A stretch of 64,000 nt of DNA from Alphaproteobacteria bacterium (GCA_024227565.1 JAAEUE010000290.1:62001-126000); one strand, 5' to 3'; positions 1 through 9,687 are shown, numbered from the stretch's first letter. Numbers and translations: made by a program. Notes: a model not told the origin generated them from the letters alone.

Positions 1-651
1 ACGAGGCGGTGGTACGTCCAACCCGTCGTAGCGGTCCCAATGATCGCGCGTACACAAATAGGGATCATGTGGATGTGTGTAGGAAACATGCATGAACATC
101 GGCCGCTCATCAGACGAGCGTGCCACATCATAGATCTCCCGCACCGCTCTATGGGTGACCTCGTGGTCATAATCGATCTGCACTGAACGTGCGCAAATGC
201 CGGACCGGGTGAGCATGCGGATGTCGGTTGCGCCCTTGAAGCCTGTCGCCTCCCAGTCGGCGGTCCATTCAAAATCAGACGGGTAGAGATCGCTGGTCAG
301 GCGTTTTTCAAAACCATGCAGCTGATCGGGTCCAACAAAATGCATCTTGCCCGAGAGGCACGTCTGATAGCCCAAGTCACGCATGTAATGAGCGTAGGTT
401 GGGATTGAGGCCGGCATCTCGGCCGCATTGTCATAGGCGCCGATCTTGGATGCGAGAAGACCTGTGGCCATGGAGAAGCGCGAAGGTGCGCACAGAGGAA
501 AATTGCAATAGGCGGTGTCGAACACTACGCCGGTTTCCGCCAGCCAGTCGATGTTGGGAGCTTGGCAGATTTTATCGCCATATGTCTTTAGGACATTGGC
601 TGCCAATTGGTCCGTTTGGATGAACAAGATGTGGGGTTGGGTCTTGCTCAT
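1..651 (-). CDS. betC: Choline-sulfatase, N-terminal part (cut by left edge)
   Basis: Alkaline-phosphatase-superfamily sulfatase that would hydrolyse choline-O-sulfate to choline and sulfate in the cytoplasm. The first 217 residues are visible and the frame is open to the window edge. The sulfatase signature CAPSR lies at residues 54-58, with Cys54 the residue converted to formylglycine. The stretches YDNAAE, SIPTYAHYMRDLGYQT, LSGKMHFVGPDQLHGFE and THPHDPY match the choline-sulfatase subgroup rather than arylsulfatases. The start ATG at 651 has GGAG 11 nt upstream, overlapping the stop of the MFS gene. The two genes are separated by 8 bp and are surely co-transcribed. No betIBA genes are visible in the window. 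Confidence 0.9.
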   Translation of the reverse strand, partial: MSKTQPHILFIQTDQLAANVLKTYGDKICQAPNIDWLAETGVVFDTAYCNFPLCAPSRFSMATGLLASKIGAYDNAAEMPASIPTYAHYMRDLGYQTCLSGKMHFVGPDQLHGFEKRLTSDLYPSDFEWTADWEATGFKGATDIRMLTRSGICARSVQIDYDHEVTHRAVREIYDVARSSDERPMFMHVSYTHPHDPYLCTRDHWDRYDGLDVPPPR

Positions 652-659
652 CTTCTGGT

Positions 660-1949
660 TCACTCCAAATGGGCGCTTTCGGTTAGGTTGGCCGGTGCGC
701 GCAAGAACAATAGGCTCAAGATTGCCGCAGCCGCCGGGAAGATTGCCAGCGCTTGCAGCGTTGCCGTTGCATTGCCCACAAGATCATAGGCCAGCCCCAC
801 AGGCAAGGGGCCGAGCGATGCACCGAACACACCGACCATCTGGCCAGTGCCTTGAATGCTGCCCAGATGTTTGCGGCCGAAATAGCGTGGCCAGATATAG
901 CCGAACATGGTCATGCTGAGTGCATTGTTCAGACCAAACATCAGCGCATAGACAATGCCGGTGGCATAGGAGGTGACGAAGGTGATCCCCGCCAGGTTGA
1001 GCGCGGTGACTACAAGTGCGAGCGCGACCACGTAGCGTGTGCGCAACTTGTCGAACATGCGGCCTACCACAGGCATCATGCAGACCATGGTGAGGGCGGA
1101 AACGGTGAACAGGCTCGCAGCCTCCTCCTTGCTTAAGCCTTGATCAGTGACCACTTTGACCTGATAGAAGTGCAAGGTGGTGACCAGCATGGCGATGGCG
1201 AACCACACAAGGGCGAGAATGTAGAAGGTTGGGGTTCTGAGAGCCTCGCTCAGCGTGAGGCCGGAAATTTCCTCGGTGCCGTCGGCCTCATCGGTTGCTT
1301 TGGCCGGTGCCTCGCCATCTGGCCTCAGGCCAACATCCTCGGGCTTGTCGAACACCAGTAGCAGAAGGGGCGGCACCATGGTGATCCAGGTGATCAGCCC
1401 CATTGCGAACCATGCGTTGCGCCAGCCAATTTCGTTCACCAGATATTGGGACAGAGGCGGATGCACGGCCATGGAGGCCCCAAAGCCCAATGCCATCAAG
1501 CTCATGGCGAGGCCGCGGTTCAAGGTGAACCAATGGGACACCATGTTGGCGCAACCCATCATCAATGAACCTTGGCCAAAGAAACGCATGAACGCAAAGC
1601 CCACCGCCAACCAGAGAAAATTTGCCGCTGCGCCGAAAAAGAAACAGGCCGCACCCAGCGCCAGCACGATGAGCAACAGGCCCTTGCGCGGTCCCCAGCG
1701 GTCAATAAGCCGGCCCATTTGAGGCAACATGAACGCTGCCGCCAAAGTTGCCAGTCCATAGGCTGTCGCCATGGAGGCGCTGGAGATGCCCAGCTCGGTT
1801 CCGATGGGATCGAGAAAAACGCTGAATGTGTGGGACTGGCCGGGACCGCTGGAAAACACCCCAAAGCTGCCCACGAAAACAATAATCCAGCCATAGAAAA
1901 ACCGGCCACTACAGGCCTGCACAATAGATTGGCGCAATTGGCTCGTCAC
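660..1949 (-). CDS. MFS transporter, OFA/monocarboxylate-like
   Basis: A 429-residue major facilitator with about 12 membrane segments and the usual central cytoplasmic loop (around residues 195-225, rich in Asp, Glu and Ala). The N-terminal motif FYGWIIVFVGSFGVF and the loop GRLIDRWGPRKG fit the oxalate/formate antiporter-like group of MFS proteins. It is the first gene of a two-gene operon with choline-sulfatase, so a role in importing choline-sulfate or a related organic anion is a reasonable inference; substrate cannot be read from sequence. It is divergent from the ubiquinone hydroxylase gene, with about 150 bp between the start codons. Confidence 0.85.
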   Translation of the reverse strand: MTSQLRQSIVQACSGRFFYGWIIVFVGSFGVFSSGPGQSHTFSVFLDPIGTELGISSASMATAYGLATLAAAFMLPQMGRLIDRWGPRKGLLLIVLALGAACFFFGAAANFLWLAVGFAFMRFFGQGSLMMGCANMVSHWFTLNRGLAMSLMALGFGASMAVHPPLSQYLVNEIGWRNAWFAMGLITWITMVPPLLLLVFDKPEDVGLRPDGEAPAKATDEADGTEEISGLTLSEALRTPTFYILALVWFAIAMLVTTLHFYQVKVVTDQGLSKEEAASLFTVSALTMVCMMPVVGRMFDKLRTRYVVALALVVTALNLAGITFVTSYATGIVYALMFGLNNALSMTMFGYIWPRYFGRKHLGSIQGTGQMVGVFGASLGPLPVGLAYDLVGNATATLQALAIFPAAAAILSLLFLRAPANLTESAHLE

Positions 1950-2101
1950 TCCGGATCCTCCGGCCTTCTCAGTGTTTTACGTCGCGCAATCTACACTGGC
2001 CCGGCCTGGGTTCAAGGGTCAATCGAATCCACTTTGTGAAAACGTTTTAGACGCAGGGCAGCCATGTGGCATTCGCCTGCAAAGGCATGTTAGAGGAGGG
2101 C

Positions 2102-3325
2102 ATGGACCCAGTGGATATTCTTATTGTTGGAGGCGGGTTGACAGGGCTCGCGGCCGCCGCGGCCCTCACAGCAAACCGCCAGGCCGCCCCGTTCCGGGTT
2201 ACCCTGATTGATGCCGGTGATCCGGCCAAGCAGCGCGAGGTTGCTTTTGATGGCCGGGCCAGCGCGATCACAGCCACGTCCAAACGCATGTTCAAGGCCC
2301 TTGGTGTCTGGCCGGCTCTGGCCGGGCATGCCCAGGTGATGGAAAAAATCGTGGTGACCGATTCACGGTTGGATGCGCCAGCACGGCCGGCCTTGCTGCA
2401 GTTTGGCGAGGGTGATTCTCCTGGAGAGCCTTCTGCCTATATGATCGAGAACCGGCATCTCTATGCAGCTCTATATGATCATGTGGTCGCTCAGGGTGCA
2501 GTTCAGCTTGTCACCGGTGTTCGGGCTACGAATTTCGATTTTGATACAGGCCACGCTGCGGTTCGTCTTGAAGACGGCGCCGTGCACACCGCTCCCTTAA
2601 TTGCCGCAGCTGATGGGCGTGGCTCACGCATTCGTGCAGCGGTGGGAATTGAAACTGTGAAGTGGGCTTATCCGCAGAGCGGCATCGTTACAACGGTTGA
2701 GCACGCCAAACCGCATCAGGGCCGGGCGGAAGAGAACTTCCTGCCGGCGGGCCCCTTTGCCATTTTGCCGCTTAAAGGCAACCGTTCGTCACTGGTCTGG
2801 ACAGAAGATAGCCAGCTTGCAGAACACATCATGCAGCTTGATGATGAAGGTTTCAGTACAGAGTTGGTACGTCGCTTTGGCGCTCATCTCGGTGAAGTGA
2901 CGCCGGTCGGTCCAAGGTTCAGCTATCCTCTATCAATGCATGTGGCCCGGTCTTATGCCGCTCCCCGTGTGGCTTTGTTAGGGGACGCCGCCCATGGCAT
3001 TCATCCGATCGCCGGCCTGGGTTTCAATTTGGCGTTGCGGGATGTGGCGGCTCTGGCCGATGTGCTGCAGTCCAAGGCGCGCCTGGGGCTGGATATTGGA
3101 TCAGAGGCGGTGTTGCAGGATTACGAAGCCTGGCGCCGGTTTGATAATCTCAAAGTGGCACTGATGTCGGATGGGCTTAACCGGCTTTTCTCCAACGACA
3201 ATCAGGCCCTGCGGGCGGCACGGGATTTGGGTATATCGGTGGTCAATCAACTGGCGCCGGTGAAGCGCTTTTTCATGCGCGAGGCTGCCGGGCTGAATGA
3301 GCGCCTGCCCAGTTTGATGCGATGA
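2102..3325 (+). CDS. UbiH/UbiF/COQ6-family FAD-dependent hydroxylase
   Basis: Flavoprotein monooxygenase of the ubiquinone-biosynthesis hydroxylase family, which adds a ring hydroxyl to a polyprenylated intermediate at the inner membrane. The N-terminal dinucleotide-binding motif is GGGLTGLAAAA, and the second FAD motif GDAAHGIHPIAGLGFNLALRD-like segment is near residue 295. About 407 residues from the chosen ATG, the normal family size. The open frame extends to an ATG at 2066, but the family begins directly at MDPVDILIVGGG. A GGAGG tract sits 2 nt before the 2102 ATG, which is close; an ATG at 2087 is the alternative. Which ring position is hydroxylated (UbiH, UbiF, UbiI or UbiL type) cannot be decided. 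Confidence 0.85.
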   Translation: MDPVDILIVGGGLTGLAAAAALTANRQAAPFRVTLIDAGDPAKQREVAFDGRASAITATSKRMFKALGVWPALAGHAQVMEKIVVTDSRLDAPARPALLQFGEGDSPGEPSAYMIENRHLYAALYDHVVAQGAVQLVTGVRATNFDFDTGHAAVRLEDGAVHTAPLIAAADGRGSRIRAAVGIETVKWAYPQSGIVTTVEHAKPHQGRAEENFLPAGPFAILPLKGNRSSLVWTEDSQLAEHIMQLDDEGFSTELVRRFGAHLGEVTPVGPRFSYPLSMHVARSYAAPRVALLGDAAHGIHPIAGLGFNLALRDVAALADVLQSKARLGLDIGSEAVLQDYEAWRRFDNLKVALMSDGLNRLFSNDNQALRAARDLGISVVNQLAPVKRFFMREAAGLNERLPSLMR

Positions 3326-3350
3326 GACGCATACTTGTTGGCAAAAAAAG

Positions 3351-3426
3351 TGGTGCCGCATGGGTGACTTGAACACCCGACCCCCGCATTACGAATGCGA
3401 TGCTCTACCAACTGAGCTAATGCGGC
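3351..3426 (-). tRNA. tRNA-Thr (anticodon CGT)
   Basis: The minus strand folds as a 76-nt cloverleaf. Acceptor stem GCCGCAT/ATGCGGC has 7 pairs, then discriminator A and an encoded CCA. The D arm is GCTC-AGTTGGTA-GAGC, the anticodon stem TCGCA/TGCGG closes loop TTCGTAA, the variable loop is GGGTC, and the T arm is GGGTG-TTCAAGT-CACCC. Loop positions 34-36 read CGT, which decodes ACG threonine codons. It lies between two protein genes and no other tRNA is nearby. Confidence 0.97.
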
Positions 3427-3509
3427 ACAATTGTCAGGATCTGACCGGCGATCTCTTAGCCTCAAATGATCACGGGTGCAAGTTGAACGACCGGCCGGAC
3501 TAGGGCGCC

Positions 3510-5189
3510 TCAGCGAGAGAACATGCCCTGATACCAAGGCTTGCCGTTTCCACTTGCCGCTTTCACAGGTTTGCGCGGGCCCGGATCATCCGGTCGATGC
3601 ATGTCCACTGGATCATTGTTCTTTTTGCCTGCCTGCTTTTCCTCGGCTTCTTGATCAGCTCCATTAGCAGGTTGAGTATCCTCGGCATTGGACTTTTCTT
3701 CTTCAACCAGATCAGGTTCAATTACGGTTTCTTCGGTTGGTTCTGGTTCCGGCTCGGATTTGGCTTCAACCTCAGGCTCTGCGGTTTTATCGGCGTCTTC
3801 AGCGCTTTCAACCTCAATCGTTTCAACGGCTTCCGGCTCGCTATCGGCGTCAGGCTCTTCAGCTGCCTCTGCTGCCGCCGCCGGTGGCTCTTCCTCAACA
3901 AGCGTCAAGCTTTCCATGGGCACCGCCCATTCAAAAGCGTCCAACTCACCCGTAACCGGCGAGACAGGATGCCAGACCTTCGAGATCTGTCCATCTGCAA
4001 TCCAGGCCGGATCGCGTGGAGCCCGCACAGCGCGTGACAGCCATTCCCGTGCACGCCCCTTGTCTCCGAACTCTCCCTGCTCGATTTCCGCCATCAACTC
4101 ACAGACGCGGACCGGCGGGCGGTCCTCGTTGACCGCAGCGAGGGCGGCACGCGCTTCTTTCCAGTCTTGCGCATCTATGCATGCCACAGCCAGTGCCACG
4201 GCGCCTTCGACGCCGCCGCCATGTTTGTTGGTGAGCGACTTTATTCGCTTTTGGCGGTCTTGTGGGGAATCGCCGGAACGTAAATATGCATAGACTTCCG
4301 CCACATCGGGATGGGGGGCGAGCTTCCACGTTTTTTCCAGGATGCGTGATGCTTTGCGGATGTTCTGCTGGCTCGACAAAATGCGGCCGGACACCACCGC
4401 CGCCGGCACGAGTTCTGGCGCAGAGCGCAGGGCCCGCTCGGCAAATGAAAGCGCCTCGTCCGGTTGGGATTCTTCAAGCTCAATCGCCTGCGCGGTTTGC
4501 ACCACAGCTTGCAGCCGGCTCTCTTGATCCTTGCTGAGCACGCCGGCAGAGCGTTGATTGTCGAGGGTGAGGCCCACCGCGCGCCATTCACCGCCGGCAG
4601 ACTGAAACGCCAGCATGGCTTTTGACGCCCAGGCCAGGCCGGCGTTCAGATCCAGCGCCTTTTCGGCCATGGCGCGGGCTTTTTCCATGTCGCCATCTTG
4701 GCGTGCCTGGGTGAACAATCCTCTCAGGCCAAGGGCCTCGGTGTCTTTTGATTGAGCCATGGATTCGAAAACGCGGTTCACCGTGCCTTGATCCCCGCGC
4801 AATTGAGCCGCCTGCGCCTTGAGCAGTTGCGCCAAGGGATCGTCGCCCGCCAAGTTGCTTGCCTTGCGGGCATATTTGGTGGCCAAGGCACTGTCGCCGG
4901 CGCCAACGGCAACAATGCCTTTGGTCAACGCCTCATGCACATTCTCACTTTTGCGGCGCGTGAAGAATCCGGACAATGCGCCAGGAATGTTGAACACGCG
5001 CCGGATGAGGCTCCACACGAGGATAATCAGAAACAGCATCACTACGAGCAGGGTGAGTGCGACCATGATCGAGATTTCGACGGTGTATCCCAACCAGTCG
5101 AATGTGAGGGTGCCTGGGCGTTCAGCCAGCCACACGGCGCCGGCTGCGACCAGCGCAATGACTACGAAACGGATGACCATGTTCCACAT
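3510..5189 (-). CDS. hemY: HemY-like membrane protein with TPR domain
   Basis: A 559-residue protein with two N-terminal membrane segments (about residues 5-20 and 38-62), then a HemY_N region and TPR-like helical repeats to about residue 420, and a highly acidic Glu/Pro/Ala tail (about 440-530) ending in a short basic segment. The family is named for its link to the heme operon; it is a scaffold rather than an enzyme and its exact role is unsettled. It starts 6 bp after the stop of the mitofilin gene. GGGGGTGATAATC precedes the ATG at 5189, and an in-frame ATG three codons later is also possible. The acidic tail is longer than in many family members. Confidence 0.88.
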   Translation of the reverse strand: MWNMVIRFVVIALVAAGAVWLAERPGTLTFDWLGYTVEISIMVALTLLVVMLFLIILVWSLIRRVFNIPGALSGFFTRRKSENVHEALTKGIVAVGAGDSALATKYARKASNLAGDDPLAQLLKAQAAQLRGDQGTVNRVFESMAQSKDTEALGLRGLFTQARQDGDMEKARAMAEKALDLNAGLAWASKAMLAFQSAGGEWRAVGLTLDNQRSAGVLSKDQESRLQAVVQTAQAIELEESQPDEALSFAERALRSAPELVPAAVVSGRILSSQQNIRKASRILEKTWKLAPHPDVAEVYAYLRSGDSPQDRQKRIKSLTNKHGGGVEGAVALAVACIDAQDWKEARAALAAVNEDRPPVRVCELMAEIEQGEFGDKGRAREWLSRAVRAPRDPAWIADGQISKVWHPVSPVTGELDAFEWAVPMESLTLVEEEPPAAAAEAAEEPDADSEPEAVETIEVESAEDADKTAEPEVEAKSEPEPEPTEETVIEPDLVEEEKSNAEDTQPANGADQEAEEKQAGKKNNDPVDMHRPDDPGPRKPVKAASGNGKPWYQGMFSR

Positions 5190-5195
5190 TGATTA

Positions 5196-6737
5196 TCACC
5201 CCCCGGTCTTGCTGGTGGACGCCAAGTGTTCCATGGCCTTGGCGGACAGGGCGGCGAGGTTGCGGTCAAGGGCCAGTCTGGACTTGGCCTTTTTCAACCA
5301 ACCGCCAAGAGCTGTGGGCGGTGTTTCGGGAACGTTGTCGGCAAGCTGAACCATCTCAGTCAAATTTCCTTTTTCAGCCAGAGCCGCCATCTCATCGCCC
5401 AGCTTTGTCCAATCTTTGGTGCCGGACGGCCGGATTTTGATGACCGAGGACAGCCTGCTTTGCAAGGAGGAGAAGAAAGACGATGATTGCGCCTCATCTC
5501 CCTTTGCTGTTTCGGGTGCAGGTTGAATTGCCGTCTTAGACAGGGTGCCGTGGACGGTGGAAAATTCACCAAGCAAGGTTTTTGCGCTTGGAACGCCTGC
5601 GCTTGCCACTGCCGACAAGGCTTGAAGCGCAGGCTCAGAGGACAACCTGCTTTCCAGAACCGCCAAGGCAGAGGCAAATGGCTGGCCGGCATTTGCATTG
5701 CTGGTAAGCTCGCTAAGCGCCTGCACCATCTGATCTCGCCGGGCCAATTTGCCTGCCTGGGCTACATCGGCCTTTTGAGATTTCAGAGCATCAGCGAGGC
5801 TTGTCTGTAGTGCAGCGACAACCTTATCCAGTTGGCCAATTTTATCAGAGAGCCCAGTATCGGCCCGTGGTTTTTCCAGACCGGCGTCTAGCTTTCGCTC
5901 AAGCTCCGATAGTTTCAACGTCAAGCCGGAGATTTGTGCTTGGGCCGCCTTAACGCTTTCACCTGCATCTCCGGTGAGGGATGAGGCGCTCTCGGCCGCC
6001 GCGGCAATTGCTGCTTTCAACTCATCAATCCCAACTTGGGCCGATTTGAGCTCCTTGCCGGCTGCCTCCGTTGCCTTTTGCGATTGTTCTGCCAAGGTAA
6101 GCGCCTTGTTGGCGGTGCCCTTCGTGCTTTCTATCTCAGCAGCTGTTTGGGATGCCTGCTCGTTTGCTTTCTGCGCCAGGGCGATTGCCTCATCGGCTGA
6201 CTTGCTTTGGGAAGCCGTCGATGCAGATGTGGTGTCAAACTTTTTGCTTAGCGCTCCGAGCTCAGATGTCAGCTTTGAGAGGGCCGCGGAAACATTGGCG
6301 TTCGTAGCCTCCAGGCTGGCAATTCTGGTCTCCAATGCAGCCAGACGCGCTGCCTGGCGTTCAGAGGCGGCCGGTGGGAAATAATCTGCGCCGATGTCTT
6401 TATAGATCCAGGCGCCGCCGGCAGCGCCCGCCAGCAGCAGGGCGGCGACGCCAGCTGCGATCAACTTTCCGCGGCCAGCGCTTTTGGGCTTTTCTGCATC
6501 TATCTCTATAGCAGGTTCAGAGGCGGTCTCGGTTGCTTCGGCCTCTTCTTGTGGGCTTGGTTCTGCAGTGTCCTCGTTCTTGGTAACAGAGTCTGACTCT
6601 GACGCTGCAGGTGCTTTGTCTTGAGCATCAGCCTGCGCATCCGTTTCTTCGGGCACCTCGCTTGCCTCAAGATCGATCACTGGAGCTTTTGCTGCCTGCC
6701 GGCGGCGCCCACGGTTGGTGCCTTTGCGTTGTGCCAT
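5196..6737 (-). CDS. Mitofilin / Mic60 homologue (COG4223)
   Basis: A 513-residue protein with an acidic disordered N-terminus (1-80), one membrane segment (about 91-112, Gly/Ala-rich), a long Ala/Lys/Glu/Gln coiled coil (about 125-335) and a helical C-terminal mitofilin region (about 395-513). This is the architecture of alphaproteobacterial Mic60, which shapes inner-membrane folds and contacts the outer membrane. Its place between hemD and hemY is the known conserved setting of bacterial mitofilin genes. Function is assigned by architecture and context, since the coiled coil itself has low sequence specificity. Confidence 0.85.
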   Translation of the reverse strand: MAQRKGTNRGRRRQAAKAPVIDLEASEVPEETDAQADAQDKAPAASESDSVTKNEDTAEPSPQEEAEATETASEPAIEIDAEKPKSAGRGKLIAAGVAALLLAGAAGGAWIYKDIGADYFPPAASERQAARLAALETRIASLEATNANVSAALSKLTSELGALSKKFDTTSASTASQSKSADEAIALAQKANEQASQTAAEIESTKGTANKALTLAEQSQKATEAAGKELKSAQVGIDELKAAIAAAAESASSLTGDAGESVKAAQAQISGLTLKLSELERKLDAGLEKPRADTGLSDKIGQLDKVVAALQTSLADALKSQKADVAQAGKLARRDQMVQALSELTSNANAGQPFASALAVLESRLSSEPALQALSAVASAGVPSAKTLLGEFSTVHGTLSKTAIQPAPETAKGDEAQSSSFFSSLQSRLSSVIKIRPSGTKDWTKLGDEMAALAEKGNLTEMVQLADNVPETPPTALGGWLKKAKSRLALDRNLAALSAKAMEHLASTSKTGG

Positions 6738-6859
6738 TCTGGCTTGAGATCCTCTGCCAAATTACCAGGAGCCGGTTTTTAAGAATGTGCCGGTGCCCGC
6801 TGTTGTTTAGTGCCCTTAATATATACCCACAACACCAAATCTAAAGGACCTAAACCAGA

Positions 6860-7591
6860 TCATTTTGCGCCAATAAACTGAAGGAGACTGTGTTCGTTCG
6901 GTTCTGGAGCAACGGCAACGCTCTTAAACGTTGATCCGTTTTTGCTGTCGGCCTTAAGGGCGTCTGCGACTGCGGTTGAAAGACAGTAATGCGTCAAACT
7001 TGAGGCCGCCTCGGTCAGATCAGCGTTGGCGAGGCATTTTGACCATATTCGGGCTGATCTGGGCGAGAACAACAAGACCCCGTCTGCCTGCCCATCCTGA
7101 ATGTCCGAGGCGACTTCGACTGAAAATTCGCTGGCCGGCACGGCTTCATACAGCGGCAAGCGGGTGCATGAAAAACCCTGCCGCTCCAAGTGCGCTTTAA
7201 GATCGCCAGAAATAATTGTGCCGGACGGGTAGAAGATGGGCCCTTTGGCTGGGTCCAACTGCCGCACGGCCAATTCGGACAGGGCTTCCAGGTCGCCTTG
7301 TGCTGTGCTGACGCTCTTGAAGCCGGCTGAAGTGGCCGCATGGGCTGAAGCGGGTCCGACAGCCAGCACTGGCACGGCCGTCAAATCTGATCCACCGGCA
7401 AGAACGGCCAAAGCGCGAATGCTGTTTGCGCTGGTGACCAGTATGGCCTGCCACTCCATTTTGGGAAGTGTCACATCTGGCAAGTTGGCAATGCGGATCA
7501 TTGGCGCGGCAAGCCCGCTGTGTCCGTCCCGCTCCAGCTTAGTGATGAGCTTGGCCGCATCTTCGCTTGGCCGGGTTACGATGAACCGCAT
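6860..7591 (-). CDS. hemD: Uroporphyrinogen-III synthase
   Basis: A 243-residue HemD-family protein that cyclises hydroxymethylbilane to uroporphyrinogen III with inversion of ring D, in the cytoplasm. It starts with MRFIVTRPSEDAA and carries the loosely conserved segments AILVTSANSIRAL, PVLAVGPASAHAA and FYPSGTIISGDL of the two-domain fold. Family sequence identity is always low, but the size and its position 4 bp downstream of hemC make the call firm. The gap of about 120 bp to the next gene may hold a separate promoter for the mitofilin-hemY pair. Confidence 0.9.
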   Translation of the reverse strand: MRFIVTRPSEDAAKLITKLERDGHSGLAAPMIRIANLPDVTLPKMEWQAILVTSANSIRALAVLAGGSDLTAVPVLAVGPASAHAATSAGFKSVSTAQGDLEALSELAVRQLDPAKGPIFYPSGTIISGDLKAHLERQGFSCTRLPLYEAVPASEFSVEVASDIQDGQADGVLLFSPRSARIWSKCLANADLTEAASSLTHYCLSTAVADALKADSKNGSTFKSVAVAPEPNEHSLLQFIGAK

Positions 7592-7595
7592 GGGA

Positions 7596-8519
7596 CTAGG
7601 CGCTGAATATGTCTGGGCCAGCCTGCGCCTTCAGATCCTCGCCGGCGTCACGGCCCATTTCTGCAGCATCTCCAACTGACCCATTGCGCTCGGTTTCAAA
7701 GAACCGGGCGCCGTCCATTGAAAGCACGCAAGTTCGCAGGCGCAATTGCTCACCAGAGAGTTCAGCGAGACCAGCCATAGGTGTTCGGCAGGAACCGTCG
7801 AGAACTGAAAGGTAGGCACGTTCTGCTGCTACTGTAATTTCAGTAGTTTCATCATTGAGAGGCTTGAGCAAATCACGCGTTGCGCTGTCATCGGCGCGCA
7901 CTTCAACACCGATGGCGCCTTGTGCAACAGCCGGCAACATTTCCTCAGGCGAGATTGGAGAAGTAATGAGGTCGCTACGGCCAAGCCGGTTCAAACCAGC
8001 ACAAGCCAGAAAGGTTGCGGATGCCATGCCTTCTTCAAGCTTGCGCAACCGGGTTTGCACGTTGCCGCGAAACGGCACGATCTTAATGTCGGGCCTAAGC
8101 CGTTGCAACTGAGCCTGGCGGCGCACAGATGACGTGCCCACAACCGCGCCTTCCGGCAGTTCGGAGATCGATGAATGATGCGGGCTGATGAAGCCATCGC
8201 GAACATCTTCGCGGGTCAGAAGGCAGTCTATGATCAGCCCAGGCGGCAGTTCGGCCGGCATGTCTTTCATGGAATGCACAGCCATGTGAAGACTGCCATC
8301 ATGTAGCCCGTCCTCAATTTCTTTGGTGAACAGGCCTTTGCCGCCGATCTCCGCCAGAGGCCTGTCCTGCACCTTGTCTCCGGTGGTTTTAATGACGACG
8401 ATCTCAATATCGTCGGGCGACAGACCGTGTGCAGCCACCAATTTGTCGCGAACTTCCTCGGCCTGAAGCAAGGCTAAGGGGGATCCCCGCGTTCCGATAC
8501 GCAAGCGGCCAGATTGCAC
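7596..8519 (-). CDS. hemC: Porphobilinogen deaminase (hydroxymethylbilane synthase)
   Basis: A 307-residue enzyme that polymerises four porphobilinogen molecules to hydroxymethylbilane. Diagnostic segments are RIGTRGSPLALLQAE at the N-terminus, HSMKDMPAELPPG (about 82-94), GTSSVRRQAQL and RGNVQTRLRKLEEG. Cys244 in the segment LDGSCRTP is the attachment residue for the dipyrromethane cofactor. It is the first gene of the minus-strand heme block and is divergent from tsaD, with 79 bp between the two starts. Confidence 0.97.
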   Translation of the reverse strand: MQSGRLRIGTRGSPLALLQAEEVRDKLVAAHGLSPDDIEIVVIKTTGDKVQDRPLAEIGGKGLFTKEIEDGLHDGSLHMAVHSMKDMPAELPPGLIIDCLLTREDVRDGFISPHHSSISELPEGAVVGTSSVRRQAQLQRLRPDIKIVPFRGNVQTRLRKLEEGMASATFLACAGLNRLGRSDLITSPISPEEMLPAVAQGAIGVEVRADDSATRDLLKPLNDETTEITVAAERAYLSVLDGSCRTPMAGLAELSGEQLRLRTCVLSMDGARFFETERNGSVGDAAEMGRDAGEDLKAQAGPDIFSA

Positions 8520-8598
8520 AGCAGCATCCTTTCTGTTTTAAGGCATCCCAAGAGACGATGCATTGATGCAACCGTTCTAACACCAAAGGCAAGGCAAA

Positions 8599-9687
8599 GT
8601 GGACAGCGAATTAACAGTCCTTGGCATTGAAACGTCGTGCGATGAAACCGCTGCGGCCCTGGTGCGCGGTTCTGCGTTCGGTCCAGGCACGATTTTATCC
8701 AGCAAAGTTTTGTCCCAACTGGAGGAGCACGCGCCCTATGGCGGCGTGGTGCCTGAGATTGCTGCACGCGCCCACGTGGTTCATCTCAACCGCCTGATCG
8801 AAGAAACCATGCATGAGGCCGGGCTGGGGTTCGGTGATATAGATGGAGTGGCGGCAACCGCCGGGCCGGGCTTGATCGGCGGACTGCTGGTGGGTCTCAC
8901 CACGGCCAAAGCAATCGCCTGGGCCCACGCGCTGCCGCTTCTTGCCGTTAATCATCTGGAAGGCCACGCTCTCACGCCGCGGCTGACGGATGGTGTGGCC
9001 TATCCCTACCTGCTGTTTCTGGCCTCTGGTGGCCACACACAGTTTTTGAGTGTTGAGGCGGCCGACAAGTACGTGCGCCTTGGCACCACGATCGATGATG
9101 CTCTTGGGGAGGCTTTCGACAAAGTGGCCAAGCTACTTGGGCTGGGGTATCCGGGCGGACCCCTTGTTGAGCAAGCGGCTCTAAGTGGGAACCCTGAGCG
9201 TTTTGCGCTCCCCCGGCCTTTGTCTGGAACCGACACCTGCAATTTTTCATTCTCTGGACTGAAAACGGCGGTGCGGCGTGTGGCACAAGGCTTGGAGCCT
9301 GTGTCCGAGGCGGATGTGGCAGACATCAGTGCGTGTTTTCAAGCGGCCGTTCTTGATGTGGTGGTGGAACGGTGCGGCCGGGCCATGGGTCTGTTCAGAG
9401 CCGCTCATCCTGGTGCTGTGCCCACGCTGGTGGTTGCCGGAGGTGTCGCGGCCAACAAAGCACTGGCTGAGGCGCTGCGGTCTGCTGCAGAAGGGACCGG
9501 CTTCAGGTTGTTTGTGCCGCCGCAATGGCTCTGCACTGACAACGCTGCCATGATTGCCTGGGTAGGATTGGAGCGATTGGCGCTCGGTCAGCCGTCTCCT
9601 CTCGATGCATCTGCCCGGGCAAGGTGGCCCCTCGATAGCACATCGAAGCCTGTGCTAGGTTCTGGCAAGGCGGGGGCGAAAGTGTAG
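8599..9687 (+). CDS. tsaD: tRNA N6-adenosine threonylcarbamoyltransferase
   Basis: TsaD (Kae1 family, ASKHA fold) transfers the threonylcarbamoyl group to A37 of tRNAs reading ANN codons, with TsaB and TsaE. The 362-residue product starts with a GTG codon ([20 protein letters not shown]). Metal ligands His119 and His123 lie in [18 protein letters not shown] and FSFSGLKTA are further family motifs, and [10 protein letters not shown] near the C-terminus holds the Asp ligand. gpsA follows after 3 bp, indicating one transcript. Confidence 0.97.
   Translation: MDSELTVLGIETSCDETAAALVRGSAFGPGTILSSKVLSQLEEHAPYGGVVPEIAARAHVVHLNRLIEETMHEAGLGFGDIDGVAATAGPGLIGGLLVGLTTAKAIAWAHALPLLAVNHLEGHALTPRLTDGVAYPYLLFLASGGHTQFLSVEAADKYVRLGTTIDDALGEAFDKVAKLLGLGYPGGPLVEQAALSGNPERFALPRPLSGTDTCNFSFSGLKTAVRRVAQGLEPVSEADVADISACFQAAVLDVVVERCGRAMGLFRAAHPGAVPTLVVAGGVAANKALAEALRSAAEGTGFRLFVPPQWLCTDNAAMIAWVGLERLALGQPSPLDASARARWPLDSTSKPVLGSGKAGAKV

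Noticed and set aside
2066..2101. Twelve-residue N-terminal extension of the ubiquinone hydroxylase
   Set aside because: The FAD-binding segment starts immediately after the ATG at 2102, and the extension has no similarity.
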